Positions 38,912 through 50,054 are shown, numbered from the stretch's first letter. The stretch is 64,000 nucleotides of DNA from Chiayiivirga sp. (GCA_022647565.1 JALCLA010000002.1:124001-188000), one strand, 5' to 3'. The notes: a model not told the origin generated them from the letters alone. A program made the numbers and translations.

Positions 38912-39376
38912 ATGATCCTGCCGAACTACCGCATCGCCGCGTCCACGATCCCGGGGGCCGGCCAGGGCGTCTTCATCGAAGCGCCGCTGGCAGCCGGTCG
39001 CATCCTCGTGGCGCCCGACGCGATTCCGCGTGTGTACCGCTGGGACGAGGTGATGGCCTTGCCGGATAGAGAGTCGGCCCTGGCGGCCAGCGTGCGCTGG
39101 TTCGAGGACCGCTACACGGTGTCGCCCGAGTGGCCGGACGAGTGCTACCTCAACCACAGCTTCACTCCGAACGGACTCTGGCATCTGGGCTTCGTGTTCG
39201 CCGCACGCGACCTCGAACCCGGCGAGGAAATCACCATCGACTATCGCCACCTGCTGGGCGAAGGACAGCAGGAGTCGTTCCGCGATGCCGCCTCCGGCCA
39301 GGCCATCGTGGGTTGGTCGTGGCAGGAGAGTCTGGGCCGATCGACGCGCGAGCTGGCCGCGATGCTGGCGCCCTGA
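38912..39376 (+). CDS. Small SET-domain protein
   Basis: A 154-residue SET-fold protein. IAASTIPGAGQGVFIEAPLA is the N-terminal strand pair, YLNHSFTPNGLW the NHS pseudoknot motif (with Phe in place of Cys), and LEPGEEITIDYRHLLGE the DY motif. There is no post-SET cysteine cluster. Lysine methyltransferase activity is plausible, with target unknown. It is followed after 10 bases by the HutD-like gene, perhaps as an operon. Confidence 0.8.
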   Translation: MILPNYRIAASTIPGAGQGVFIEAPLAAGRILVAPDAIPRVYRWDEVMALPDRESALAASVRWFEDRYTVSPEWPDECYLNHSFTPNGLWHLGFVFAARDLEPGEEITIDYRHLLGEGQQESFRDAASGQAIVGWSWQESLGRSTRELAAMLAP

Positions 39377-39386
39377 GTCCGCACCG

Positions 39387-39971
39387 ATGCGCGTGACCCC
39401 GCTCCCTGCCTTCGAGTACCGGCGCATGCGCTGGAAGAACAACCTGGGCTGGACGCGCGAGATCCTGCGGGTGCCGGACGACGAAGACTACGACTGGCGC
39501 GTGTCGATCGCGGAAATCGACCACGATTGCCCGTTCTCCCCATTCCCGCGGCACGATCGGATCCTGATGCTGCTGTCCGGCAAGGGCATGCGCCTTGATT
39601 TCCACGACGGCCGACGAGTCGAGCTCGGCCTGCACGAACGCATCGCCTTCCGCGGTGAGGATGCGCTTGACTGCGTCCTCACCGACGGCCCCACGCGCGA
39701 TTTCAACCTGATCTGGAAGCGCGACCGGGCTCGGGCCGAACTGCTGCACCGGCCACTGGTGGGACCGATGCTGTTCTTCCCTGAATCGGGCGTGCAGTGG
39801 CTCGTGCACCTGCTGTCGGGTCGGGCGCGGATAAAGGACCGCCCGGAGCTGCCGATGCTCGATCCGGGCGACAGCCTCTGGCTCGACGCCGTGCCGGGTG
39901 ATACCGAGCGCCTGATTCTGGATGGCGGCGGCGAACTGCTGCTGTCGCGGATCGCGTCAGTCGGCGGCTGA
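39387..39971 (+). CDS. HutD/Ves family protein
   Basis: A 194-residue cupin-like protein. YRRMRWKNNLGWTREILRVP, YDWRVSIAEIDHDCPFSPFP and HDRILMLLSGKGMRLDF are the family signature. HutD is associated with histidine utilisation in other bacteria, but no hut genes are visible in this window, so function is unassigned. It follows the SET gene and overlaps by 15 bases the convergent DUF6491-type gene. Confidence 0.88.
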   Translation: MRVTPLPAFEYRRMRWKNNLGWTREILRVPDDEDYDWRVSIAEIDHDCPFSPFPRHDRILMLLSGKGMRLDFHDGRRVELGLHERIAFRGEDALDCVLTDGPTRDFNLIWKRDRARAELLHRPLVGPMLFFPESGVQWLVHLLSGRARIKDRPELPMLDPGDSLWLDAVPGDTERLILDGGGELLLSRIASVGG

Positions 39972-40379
39972 CTCGGCCGTGGCACGTCGCGCGGCCTTGA
40001 GCGCCCGCCCGTCCACCGGCCGGATCTCGTTGATGCGGCAGCGCTGATGCTCGAACAGGACCGCGTCGAAACGACGATGCACCCGCCCGACGCTGGAACT
40101 CAGGGTCAGGGCATTGGCGAACTCCAGGTCACGACAGGGCTCGTCCACGCGCAACAGCCAGGCCTCGTTTGGCCGGGTCCAGACCATGAGTTCGGCGCGG
40201 CCCAGGGTTTCCCAGCGATCGAGCTGCCACAAGTGGAAACTCTCGACCGGCGCGCCGGCATGTGCCTCCACTTCCGTCAGGCGCGCGGCCATGCGTTCGC
40301 GCGGACCGGGGCTGGCACATCCGGCCAGCGCGGCGAGCACCAGCGGCAGGACGACAGGTCGCATGAAACGTGCACTCAT
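39957..40379 (-). CDS. DUF6491-type lipoprotein
   Basis: A 140-residue protein with a lipoprotein signal (MSARFMRPVVLPLVLAALAG, followed by the lipobox Cys). The folded part has VESFHLWQLDRWETLGRAEL, MVWTRPNEAWLLRVDEPCRD and LSSSVGRVHRRFDAVLFEHQ, which I recognise as the pattern of DUF6491 proteins common in Lysobacterales. The function is unknown. Confidence 0.78.
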   Translation of the reverse strand: MSARFMRPVVLPLVLAALAGCASPGPRERMAARLTEVEAHAGAPVESFHLWQLDRWETLGRAELMVWTRPNEAWLLRVDEPCRDLEFANALTLSSSVGRVHRRFDAVLFEHQRCRINEIRPVDGRALKAARRATAESAAD

Positions 40380-40638
40380 TGGAAGCCCTCCGACTGGAAC
40401 TGAAGATCGCTCGCTCCAGGCCTCGTGCCGTACCTGGCCGCGGCCTGGAATTGTGCCTGTCTGGACGCCACGCCAGCGCAGCGCGTCGCACGACACCGGC
40501 AATGGCGTCCATGCACCATTCACCTCGCGACCGGGTTTGCCCGGGTTCCCCGCCTCGCCTTGACGCACCGCGGCAAAGCGGCTGTAATACGCGCCCTTCG
40601 CCTCAGCGATCCGGGTTCTCCGCATCGCCGCCCTCCGT

Positions 40639-40714
40639 GGCCGAGTAGCTCAGTTGGTAGAGCAGGGGATTGAAAATCCCCGTGTCGGCGGTTCGATTCC
40701 GTCCTCGGCCACCA
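40639..40714 (+). tRNA. tRNA-Phe (anticodon GAA)
   Basis: The 76-base cloverleaf begins GGCCGAGTAGCTCAGTTGG, has anticodon stem GGGGA/TCCCC with loop TTGAAAA, a GGTTCGATTCC T-arm and an encoded CCA. Anticodon GAA reads phenylalanine codons. It is followed on the opposite strand by the possible end of an integrase gene. Confidence 0.96.
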
Positions 40715-40810
40715 TCCATTCCAACGACTTGCGCGGGTTGCACCTGCGCCGCGTGAGTGCGCTTGTGTAATTCTGGTGTAACCGCGCCGGGAAAACCGGC
40801 CCGCGTTCGC

Positions 40811-40940
40811 CTACCCAGCCTTCCGAATCGACGTGACGTTGCCGCCTGTGTCGGGTTCGCGCCGGTAGATGGCTTCGAGCTTGTCCATTGCTGCGGCAAT
40901 ATGCGCGCCGTTCTGGTGGGCATAGCGCGCCAGCAGCTTC
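40811..40940 (-). pseudogene. Possible C-terminal remnant of a tyrosine integrase beside tRNA-Phe
   Basis: The minus strand encodes KKLLARYAHQNGAHIAAAMD then KLEAIYRREPDTGGNVTSIR ending KAG and TAG. This resembles the last helix of phage or island integrases, where a RYAH motif carries the catalytic Tyr. The catalytic Arg-His-Arg part is absent, and upstream frames do not continue it cleanly. Its end faces the tRNA-Phe 3' end 97 bases away, the usual integrase-tRNA layout, and the spacer has two GTGTAA stretches. Only the tail remains. Confidence 0.4.
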
Positions 40941-41064
40941 TTGTGTGTACTCGAAGGCGGCGCCGGGCTTGTTGTTCAGTCGCGCGAGCCCGGTCTGCGC
41001 AAGGGCAGGCCGCAAGTGGCTGCGGGGAGCGCATGTACCTGCGCATCCCCGCAGCGAGAGCCGA

Positions 41065-43161
<2,097 letters not shown>

Positions 43162-43258
43162 GGCGTACTCCTTGGCTGTGGTTGAGACGAATCAGACCGA
43201 GTGAGCCGCCGCAGGCGGCTTCTTGCGCCCAGTCTGGTCGCGTGCAACCGCGGCTTTC

Positions 43259-43272
43259 CTGATCTGGATCAG
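43259..43272. promoter_or_regulatory. FNR/Dnr-like box 1
   Basis: CTGATCTGGATCAG is a perfect palindrome that matches the FNR-family consensus TTGAT-N4-ATCAA in 8 of 10 positions. It lies 98 bases upstream of the nirS start, a plausible activator position for oxygen- or NO-responsive control. Confidence 0.5.
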
Positions 43273-43308
43273 GCGAGCGCCAGATCGGCAGGTGCACGGT
43301 GTCGCCAG

Positions 43309-43322
43309 TTGATTACGGTCAA
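43309..43322. promoter_or_regulatory. FNR/Dnr-like box 2
   Basis: TTGATTACGGTCAA matches TTGAT-N4-ATCAA in 9 of 10 positions. It lies 36 bases before the TonB receptor start and 148 before nirS, so it could act on either divergent gene. Confidence 0.5.
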
Positions 43323-43357
43323 ACCGGGGGTGCGAACCCATCGCCTAGGCTGGCGCC

Positions 43358-45583
43358 ATGTCGCGATCCCCGAACCCTCGCCTCTCGCCACCCTCGCTCG
43401 CGCGTGTGATCGCGCTGGGGGCATCCCTCTGCACCAGCGTGGTCGCAGCCGAAACCACGCCGGCCGACAAGCTCGACACCCTGGTGGTCGTGGCCCAGCG
43501 CCGTCCCGAACCGCTGGCCCAGGTCGCCTCCAGCGTAAGCCTGGTGGACCGGATCGAAATCGAGGAACGAATGGCGCAGACCGCCACCGATCTGTTGCGT
43601 TACCTGCCCGGCTTGCGCATGGACGGCGACGCCCATCGCTTCGGCGCGCAGGGCGTGAGCATCCGTGGCCTGGGCGGCAACCGGGTCCGGGTCGAAGTCG
43701 ATGGCGTGCCGCTGCCGGATGCGTTTTCCGCCGGCCAGTTCGCCTCGGCCGGGCGCGACTTCGGCGAAGTCGCCGCGATCGAGCGGATCGAGGTGCTGCG
43801 CGGCCCGGCGTCGACTCTCTACGGCAGCGACGCGCTCGCCGGCATCGTGGCGATCCGCAGCCGCGAGGCCGAGAGCCTGCTCGCCGGCACCGATCACCGC
43901 AACCAGCTGCAGGCCGGCTACAGTGGTCGCGACAGCGGGCGCAGCCTCAGTGTCCTGCATGCCGGCGAAGGCAAGCGCGGCGCGCAATGGTTGTTGCTCG
44001 GCGCCGGGCGCGAGGCTGGCCGGATCGACAACCGCGCCCGATCCCCGGCGGCGGCACCGAATCCGGGCAACGCCTGGCAGCGCAGCTTTCTCGCCAAGTA
44101 CGGCGCAGAGCTGGCGAACGACATTCATTGGCGTCTGGTCGTCGAGCACCAGCGCGGCGAGCGTGACACCGATGTGGTCTCGCAGCGCTTCGGCGCCGGG
44201 CGCTTCAGCACCACCTATCGCCTGCTGGCGGATGACGCGCAACAGCGCGACCGCTTCAGCCTGCACGCCGACGGCGCCGACCTCGCCGGCTTCGACCGGG
44301 TCGAGTTCGCGCTTTATGCGCAGGCATCCGACGTCGACCAGCGCACCGCGCAGTACCGCCTGCCCGATCGCGCCACGCCGTTCGAGTCGCGCCGTGACCG
44401 GCGCTTCCTGTTCCAGCAGGACGACCACGGCCTGGACCTGCTGGGCCAGCGCGACTGGGTGTTCCGGGACATCGAGCATCGCTTTCTGGCCGGCGCCGAA
44501 TGGCAGCGCAGCGACTATCACGGACTGCGAGATGGCGTCGAAACCCACCTGGGCACCGGCGCACAGAGCAACCTGATCCTCGGCGAGCGTTTTCCGGTGC
44601 GGGATTTCCCCACCTCGGTCGCGCAGCGCCACGCGTTGTTCGTGCAGGACGAGTTGCGCCGGGGACGGCTCAGCCTGATCCCGGGGCTGCGCTACGAACG
44701 CTATCGACTCGATGCGCGACCCGATGCGATGTTCCGCGACGACTATCCGGACACGCCGACGGTCGACGTGGGCGAGTCCAGCCTGACCGGCAAGTTCGGC
44801 CTGCGCTGGGAGGCGAGTGCAAACCAGCAGCTCTTCTTGCAATACGCCCGCGGCTACCGCGCACCGCCGTTCAGCGATCTCAACATCGGCCTGTCGCTGG
44901 CCCTGATCAATTACGAGGTGCGGCCCAACCCGGCACTACGCCCCGAAACCAGCCGCGGCCTCGAAACCGGTTGGCGCTACAGCGGCGAGCGCCTGCGCGC
45001 CACGGTCTCACTGTTCCGCAACGATTATCGCGACCTGATCGAATCTCGCGCCAACCTCGGGGTCGATCCGGAAAGCGGCGCGGTGGTGTTCCAGTCGGTC
45101 AATCGCGATCGTGCGCGCATCGAAGGCGTCGAAGCCGAATTCGACTGGGATCTCGCCGGCCTGGGGCCGTGGCTCGACGGGTTCAGCCTGCACGGCGCGG
45201 CCGCCACCGCCCGCGGCCGCGATACCCGCCGCGATGTCGCCCTCAACAGCATCGATCCGGATCGCGCCGTGCTGGGCCTGCGCTACATGAGCGGCAGTGG
45301 TCGCTGGGGCGGGGAAAGTCTGCTGACCGGCGTCCGTGCCAAGCGCCATCTCGACGCCAGTCAGGGTGAATTGTTCGCGCCCGCCGGCTACGCCGTGTTC
45401 GACGCCTACCTCTGGTACGCACCGCGGCCGAACCTGCGCCTGCAACTGGGCCTGCTCAATCTGGGCGATCGCCGCTACTGGAGCTGGTCGCAGGTACGCG
45501 GATTGCCGGCCGACACGCCCAGGCTCGATTTCCACTCCCAGCCAGGCCGCTCGATGAGCCTGTCCGCCGTCCTCGAGTGGTAG
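43358..45583 (+). CDS. TonB-dependent receptor, hemoglobin/heme-type
   Basis: A 741-residue outer-membrane receptor. It has a signal peptide to about AA-ET, a TonB box LDTLVVVAQRR, and a plug with TDLLRYLPGLRM, GVSIRGLGGNRVRVEVDGVP and IERIEVLRGPASTLYGSDAL. The barrel includes YARGYRAPPFSDLNIGLSLA and NYEVRPNPALRPETSRGLET, and ends SLSAVLEW with an aromatic last residue. These stretches fit the hemoglobin/transferrin-receptor group, so heme or a related iron compound is the likely ligand (inference). Its position divergent from nirS, with FNR-like boxes between, would suit heme supply for nitrite reductase. Confidence 0.86.
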   Translation: MSRSPNPRLSPPSLARVIALGASLCTSVVAAETTPADKLDTLVVVAQRRPEPLAQVASSVSLVDRIEIEERMAQTATDLLRYLPGLRMDGDAHRFGAQGVSIRGLGGNRVRVEVDGVPLPDAFSAGQFASAGRDFGEVAAIERIEVLRGPASTLYGSDALAGIVAIRSREAESLLAGTDHRNQLQAGYSGRDSGRSLSVLHAGEGKRGAQWLLLGAGREAGRIDNRARSPAAAPNPGNAWQRSFLAKYGAELANDIHWRLVVEHQRGERDTDVVSQRFGAGRFSTTYRLLADDAQQRDRFSLHADGADLAGFDRVEFALYAQASDVDQRTAQYRLPDRATPFESRRDRRFLFQQDDHGLDLLGQRDWVFRDIEHRFLAGAEWQRSDYHGLRDGVETHLGTGAQSNLILGERFPVRDFPTSVAQRHALFVQDELRRGRLSLIPGLRYERYRLDARPDAMFRDDYPDTPTVDVGESSLTGKFGLRWEASANQQLFLQYARGYRAPPFSDLNIGLSLALINYEVRPNPALRPETSRGLETGWRYSGERLRATVSLFRNDYRDLIESRANLGVDPESGAVVFQSVNRDRARIEGVEAEFDWDLAGLGPWLDGFSLHGAAATARGRDTRRDVALNSIDPDRAVLGLRYMSGSGRWGGESLLTGVRAKRHLDASQGELFAPAGYAVFDAYLWYAPRPNLRLQLGLLNLGDRRYWSWSQVRGLPADTPRLDFHSQPGRSMSLSAVLEW

Positions 45584-45729
45584 CCATTCGCGCGTTCCGC
45601 CGCGTGACCGGAGCGCGTGCTGCCGCGGCGGCCGATTTGCGCCCTTGCCGCCTCGTCGCACGCCACCCTGCCGCGCATGCGGCACTGCCGCTATCATCAC
45701 ACCTGTCCATACGCCGAAGGATGTTCTGC

Positions 45730-46191
45730 ATGCGCCTGCTCCTGCTGGGCCTGATCGCGTTATTGAGCGCCTGTGGCGGCGGCAGCGGCGTGCGCGAACG
45801 CATCTTCCCGCCCAGCGCCAGCGTGCAGGAGCTGGCGGTCGGGACCGACGGTCGCTGGACGCTGAAGCTGCGGCTGCAGAACTTCAGCAATGTCTCGATG
45901 CGCATCGACTCCGTCGCGGCCGAACTGCACGTTGCCGGCCAGCCTGCGGGTCGCATCGAGGCCCAGCCCGGGCTGGACGTGCCGCCGGAATCGGCCGAGA
46001 TCGTGGAGGTGGTCGTGACGCCGGCCAGCGCCGCCGCGGCCGCGGTGCGCGCCGCCACCGACCAGCGCGGCAATGTGCGCTATGCAATCAGCGGCACGAT
46101 CCGCAGCAGCGAACCCGATTCGCGCCGCGACGAATTCAGCTTCGACAGCCAGCTCAGCGCCGTGCCTGGCCTCGCCGGCGTGCTGCGCTGA
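45730..46191 (+). CDS. Lipoprotein with a WHy/LEA-like fold
   Basis: A 153-residue lipoprotein, MRLLLLGLIALLSACGGGSG, with lipobox LSAC. The mature part reads SVQELAVGTDGRWTLKLRLQ, NFSNVSMRIDSVAAELHVAG and VPPESAEIVEVVVTPAS, a beta-sandwich pattern like LEA type 2/WHy proteins. The function is unknown. ATG 45730 lies nine bases after AAGG; an ATG at 45721 overlaps that site. Confidence 0.72.
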   Translation: MRLLLLGLIALLSACGGGSGVRERIFPPSASVQELAVGTDGRWTLKLRLQNFSNVSMRIDSVAAELHVAGQPAGRIEAQPGLDVPPESAEIVEVVVTPASAAAAAVRAATDQRGNVRYAISGTIRSSEPDSRRDEFSFDSQLSAVPGLAGVLR

Positions 46192-46270
46192 TGCGGCGAC
46201 ACGCCACCTTCGCCGCGGCCCGATGCCGCTTGCAACCCTGTCCCTGCCGCACGTTCCTCCGGAGTTCTCG

Positions 46271-48067
46271 ATGAGCAAGTACCAAGCCCCGGTGCGCGAC
46301 CTGTTGTTCGCGCTGTTCGATGTGGTCGAAGCCGATCGGCTCTACCCGCAATTGCCCGGTGGCGATGCCGTCAACCGGGAACTGGCCGAGGCCGTGCTGC
46401 TGGAAGGCGCGCGCTTCACCCAGGAAATCCTCGCCCCGCTCAATGGCCCGGCGGATGCCGAGGGCTGCCGCTTTGACAAGGCCACCGGCAAGGTCACCAC
46501 GCCGCGCGGATTCCACGAGGCCTACCAGCAGTTCGTGGCTGGCGGCTGGACCGGGTTGACCGCACCCGAAGCCTACGGTGGCCAGCACCTGCCCGAATCG
46601 CTCGGCGCCGCGCTGAAGGAAATGATCGACGCCGCCAACCTGGCCTGGGGCAACTACCCGCTGCTCTCGCATGGCGCCACCGAAGCCCTCAAGCACCATG
46701 GCGAGGAATGGCAGCGCCAGGTGTTCCTGACCCGCATCGTCGACGGCAGCTGGACCGGCACCATGTGCCTGACCGAGCCGCATTGCGGTTCCGACCTCGG
46801 CCTGCTCAAGACCCGCGCCGAGCCGCAGGCGGACGGCAGCTATGCCATCTCCGGCACCAAGATCTTCATCACCGCCGGCGAGCACGACCTCACCGAAAAC
46901 ATCGTGCACCTGGTGCTGGCGCGCCTGCCCGACGCACCGCCCGGCACCAAGGGCATCTCGCTATTCATCGTGCCCAAAATCCGGACCGCGAAGGACGGCA
47001 GTCTCGGCGCACCGAATGCGCTGCGTTGCGGCAGCATCGAGCACAAGATGGGCATCCACGCCTCGGCCACCTGCGTGATGAATTTCGATGGCGCGCAGGG
47101 CTATCTGATCGGTCAGGCGAACAAGGGTCTCAATGCCATGTTCACCATGATGAACACCGCGCGCCTCGCGGTGGGCATCCAGGGCCTTGGCCTCACCGAT
47201 CGCGCCTATCAGAACGCGCTGGCTTATGCGAAGGATCGCCTGCAGATGCGATCGCTCACCGGGCCCAAGCGACCCGACAAGCCGGCCGATCCCATCATCG
47301 TGCACCCCGACGTGCGCCGCATGTTGCTCACCTGCAAGGCGCTGGCCGAGGGCGGGCGCGCGCTCGCCCTGCACGCCGCGACTCTGGTCGACATCATCGA
47401 GCGCCATCCGGACCAGGAAGAACGCAAGAAGGCGGACGAACTGCTGTCCTTCCTCACCCCGATCGTGAAGGCCTGCCTGACCGAATGGGCGGTGGAAAGC
47501 ACCTACCACGCGCTGCAGGTGTTCGGCGGCCACGGCTACATCGCCGAGCACGGCATGGAACAGCTGGCACGCGATGCGCGCATCACCACGCTGTACGAAG
47601 GAACCACCGGCATCCAGGCCCTGGACCTGCTGGGACGCAAGGTCATCGGTCAGCAAGGCGCCGGGCTCAAGCACTTCCTCGGCATGATCGTGGAATTCTG
47701 CACGGCCGAAACCATGAATGCCGGGCTGCACGAGTTCACCGTACCGCTCGCCAAGATCGCGCAGGACTGGCAGAACCTCACCCTGGAAGTCGGTCGCCGC
47801 GCCATGAGCGATGCGGACGAGGTCGGTGCCGCCTCGGTCGACTACCTGTTCTATTCGGGCTACGTGGCGCTCGCGTTCTGGTGGACGAAGTCGGTGGCGG
47901 CCGCCGATCGCGGCCCGCATTCGGAGGCCTTCAGGAAGGCCAAACGCGATACCTGTCGCTTCTATTTCCAGCGCATCCTGCCCCGTCTGGCCACCCACGC
48001 GGCCACGATCCGCTCCGGCGCGGCCAACCTGATGGCGATGGACGAAGACGGCTTCGCCAGCGCGTGA
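46271..48067 (+). CDS. Acyl-CoA dehydrogenase (DmdC-like)
   Basis: A 598-residue flavoenzyme of fatty-acid or acyl-CoA oxidation. GTMCLTEPHCGSDLGLLKTR and YAISGTKIFITAGEHDLTEN are the FAD-binding core. IEHKMGIHASATCVMNFDGA and LQVFGGHGYIAEHGMEQLAR with RDARITTLYEGTTGIQALDL carry the catalytic-base region (Glu in YEGT). A C-terminal extension after the core matches the long dehydrogenases used for methylmercaptopropionyl-CoA and similar substrates, though the true substrate is open. GGAG lies 6 bases before the ATG. Confidence 0.92.
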   Translation: MSKYQAPVRDLLFALFDVVEADRLYPQLPGGDAVNRELAEAVLLEGARFTQEILAPLNGPADAEGCRFDKATGKVTTPRGFHEAYQQFVAGGWTGLTAPEAYGGQHLPESLGAALKEMIDAANLAWGNYPLLSHGATEALKHHGEEWQRQVFLTRIVDGSWTGTMCLTEPHCGSDLGLLKTRAEPQADGSYAISGTKIFITAGEHDLTENIVHLVLARLPDAPPGTKGISLFIVPKIRTAKDGSLGAPNALRCGSIEHKMGIHASATCVMNFDGAQGYLIGQANKGLNAMFTMMNTARLAVGIQGLGLTDRAYQNALAYAKDRLQMRSLTGPKRPDKPADPIIVHPDVRRMLLTCKALAEGGRALALHAATLVDIIERHPDQEERKKADELLSFLTPIVKACLTEWAVESTYHALQVFGGHGYIAEHGMEQLARDARITTLYEGTTGIQALDLLGRKVIGQQGAGLKHFLGMIVEFCTAETMNAGLHEFTVPLAKIAQDWQNLTLEVGRRAMSDADEVGAASVDYLFYSGYVALAFWWTKSVAAADRGPHSEAFRKAKRDTCRFYFQRILPRLATHAATIRSGAANLMAMDEDGFASA

Positions 48068-48145
48068 AGATGGCGACGGCCCTTCACGACGCGGGGCGGA
48101 CGCGGTAAAACTGCGATTCCGCCCCGCGACCGATACAAGCGCACC

Positions 48146-48634
48146 ATGCACATCCAGGCTGGCGACACCGAACTTCTGATCCGCGCCGCCAATGCGGACG
48201 ACGATGAGTTCATCTTCGGCCTGATCGAGCGCTTCGTCGAATTCGACCTGCCCAAGTGGCGCAAGCGCGCCGTGGTCATGGAAGGCATCCGCGCCGACCT
48301 CACCCGGCAACTGGACGAGCCCTCGGCCGGTTCGTTCCTGTTCGTGGCCGAAGACGATGCCAGCGGCGAGCGGGTCGGGCTACTGCACCTGCAAACCGTC
48401 TCCGATTTCTTCACAGGCCGCCAGAACTGCCACGTCTCGGACCTTGCCGTCGCGCGCAGCCACGACGGCAAGGGCGTCGGGCGCGCCCTGCTCGATTACG
48501 CCGAACGCTTCGCGCGCGAACATCGATACGAGCGGCTGCAACTCAACGTGTTCCCGGGCAACGAGCGCGCCCGCAAGCTGTACGAGGACGCGGGCTACGG
48601 GGTCGACGTGCTGCGCCTGGTGAAGCCGCTATAG
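48146..48634 (+). CDS. GNAT family N-acetyltransferase
   Basis: A 162-residue acetyltransferase fold. CHVSDLAVARSHDGKGVGRA carries the acetyl-CoA loop (Q/R-x-x-G-x-G/A type, here DGKGVGRA), followed by LLDYAERFAREHRYERLQLN and the C-terminal strand NERARKLYEDAGYGVD. The acceptor is unknown. It follows the dehydrogenase by 78 bases. Confidence 0.88.
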   Translation: MHIQAGDTELLIRAANADDDEFIFGLIERFVEFDLPKWRKRAVVMEGIRADLTRQLDEPSAGSFLFVAEDDASGERVGLLHLQTVSDFFTGRQNCHVSDLAVARSHDGKGVGRALLDYAERFAREHRYERLQLNVFPGNERARKLYEDAGYGVDVLRLVKPL

Positions 48635-48723
48635 CAGCTTGTTGGATCAAGCGCTTGCGCGCTTGCCCCGCGAGCGCGACATCCTTGTCGCGCACCAGCA
48701 GGCCGTTTTTCAACAGCCCGCTT
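48631..48723. repeat. Hairpin repeat with GTTG/CAAC ends
   Basis: GCGCGACA and TGTCGCGC form a perfect 8-bp stem with loop TCCT inside a unit whose ends (AGCAGCTTGTTG and CAACAGCCCGCT) are imperfect inverted repeats. It resembles short palindromic intergenic repeats of Lysobacterales. No gene is seen. Confidence 0.45.
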
Positions 48724-48791
48724 GGCGCGGCGGACCGGCGCACGCAGCTTCCCCCTTTCGCCACACCTTTGGTTTATGCTCGGGCGCCAAG

Positions 48792-49442
48792 ATGAACCCG
48801 CCCGCGCCGCCGGTTGTACGCCAGTCTCCCCTGCGGGAGCCGCTCGGCTTGCGCGCGCTGGATCGGCGCGACCACGGCATGCCGCGCGTGCTGTCGCTCG
48901 ATGCCAACGGTCGCATTCTCGACTGGATGTCCTGGCAGGACGCGGCCTGCCTCTATGTGCGCGATGCCGTGGCCTGGACCCTGGGCGAACCCTGCCTCAC
49001 CCTGCACGGCGGCTGGAACCGGCTGACCGCGCGCCAGAGCGAACTGGTGCTGCATCCGATCGTGGCATCCAAGGGGCGCGCCCGCCCGCAAGCGCTCGAC
49101 CCGGCTCCCGCGCTCACCAACACCGCGCTGTTCCTGCGCGACGCGCACCTGTGCCTGTACTGCGGCCAGCAATTCGGGCGCTACCAACTCACCCGCGACC
49201 ACGTGCAGCCGATCTCGCGCGGCGGGCGCGACGTGTGGGAGAACGTGGTCAGCGCCTGCCTGCCCTGCAATGTGCGCAAGGGCAGCCGCACCCCGCCGCA
49301 GGCCAGTATGCCGCTGCTTGCCGTGCCGTACCGACCGAGCTGGGTGGAGCACCTGATCCTTTCCAACCGCCACATCCTGGCCGACCAGATGGAGTTCCTG
49401 AAAGGCCATCTGCCGAAAAAGGCGCGGCGCGCGCTGGCCTGA
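48792..49442 (+). CDS. HNH endonuclease domain protein
   Basis: A 216-residue protein with an HNH nuclease motif: LCLYCGQQFGRYQLTRDHVQ followed by PISRGGRDVWENVVSACLPC and NVRKGSRTP. The pairs of Cys bind structural zinc and DH-N-H residues form the active site. The N-terminal part (VLSLDANGRILDWMSWQDAA) matches the common HNH family found across bacteria, probably a DNA-processing role not tied to a restriction system here. Confidence 0.88.
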   Translation: MNPPAPPVVRQSPLREPLGLRALDRRDHGMPRVLSLDANGRILDWMSWQDAACLYVRDAVAWTLGEPCLTLHGGWNRLTARQSELVLHPIVASKGRARPQALDPAPALTNTALFLRDAHLCLYCGQQFGRYQLTRDHVQPISRGGRDVWENVVSACLPCNVRKGSRTPPQASMPLLAVPYRPSWVEHLILSNRHILADQMEFLKGHLPKKARRALA

Positions 49443-49538
49443 GGACGGCGGGTCCGGCCGCTCGCTGCCACCCGCCCCTTGCGCTGACCGGACTCCCGCC
49501 CCTCGAATGATTCGGACCTGCGCAATGGAGATCAGCCG

Positions 49539-49958
49539 ATGATGTCGGTGTTGCGTGCCGTGCCGCTGCTTGGCTTCGTGCTGGTGCTGGCCAACCTGCT
49601 TGCCCTGCTGGGCGAAGGCTTCGATACGGAACTGATCAAGTTCGGCATGACCTCGGGCACCGACATGCGTCTGGATGCCGGCGACCTGGTGATGCTGATC
49701 GGCCTGGTATTGCTCTACTTCGAAGTGTTCAAGGCCACGCGCACGTCGAATGCCAGCATCCTCGACCACATCGCCTCGCTCGCGGTGTTCGTGGTCGCGC
49801 TGGTCGAATTCCTGCTGTTGCCGCGATTTGCCCACGGCGCCTTCCTGGCACTGTTGCTGATGAGCCTGATCGACGTGATCGCCGGCTTCACCGTCACCCT
49901 GAGCAGCGCCCGGCGCGACTATGGCGGGCCTGGCTTCCCTCCGGCTTCCGGGCCCTGA
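49539..49958 (+). CDS. Small four-helix membrane protein
   Basis: A 139-residue hydrophobic protein with four predicted helices: LLGFVLVLANLLALLG, LDAGDLVMLIGLVLLYFEVF, IASLAVFVVALVEFLLLP and AFLALLLMSLIDVIAGFTVT. The tail is polar (SARRDYGGPGFPPASGP). I do not recognise the family. GGAG lies 8 bases before the ATG. Confidence 0.65.
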   Translation: MMSVLRAVPLLGFVLVLANLLALLGEGFDTELIKFGMTSGTDMRLDAGDLVMLIGLVLLYFEVFKATRTSNASILDHIASLAVFVVALVEFLLLPRFAHGAFLALLLMSLIDVIAGFTVTLSSARRDYGGPGFPPASGP

Positions 49959-50054
49959 CTTCCCGCCGTTGACGGGGCTTGCGGGCTTCCCCGACACTTG
50001 CCGGCCTGTAAACGACGGATGCTGGCCAGCGGCCAGCAGCGTCCCGGGGGGAGA

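Noticed and set aside
48792..49442. HNH endonuclease as part of a restriction or anti-phage system
   Set aside because: No methyltransferase, helicase or toxin partner lies beside it; neighbours are ordinary metabolic and membrane genes.
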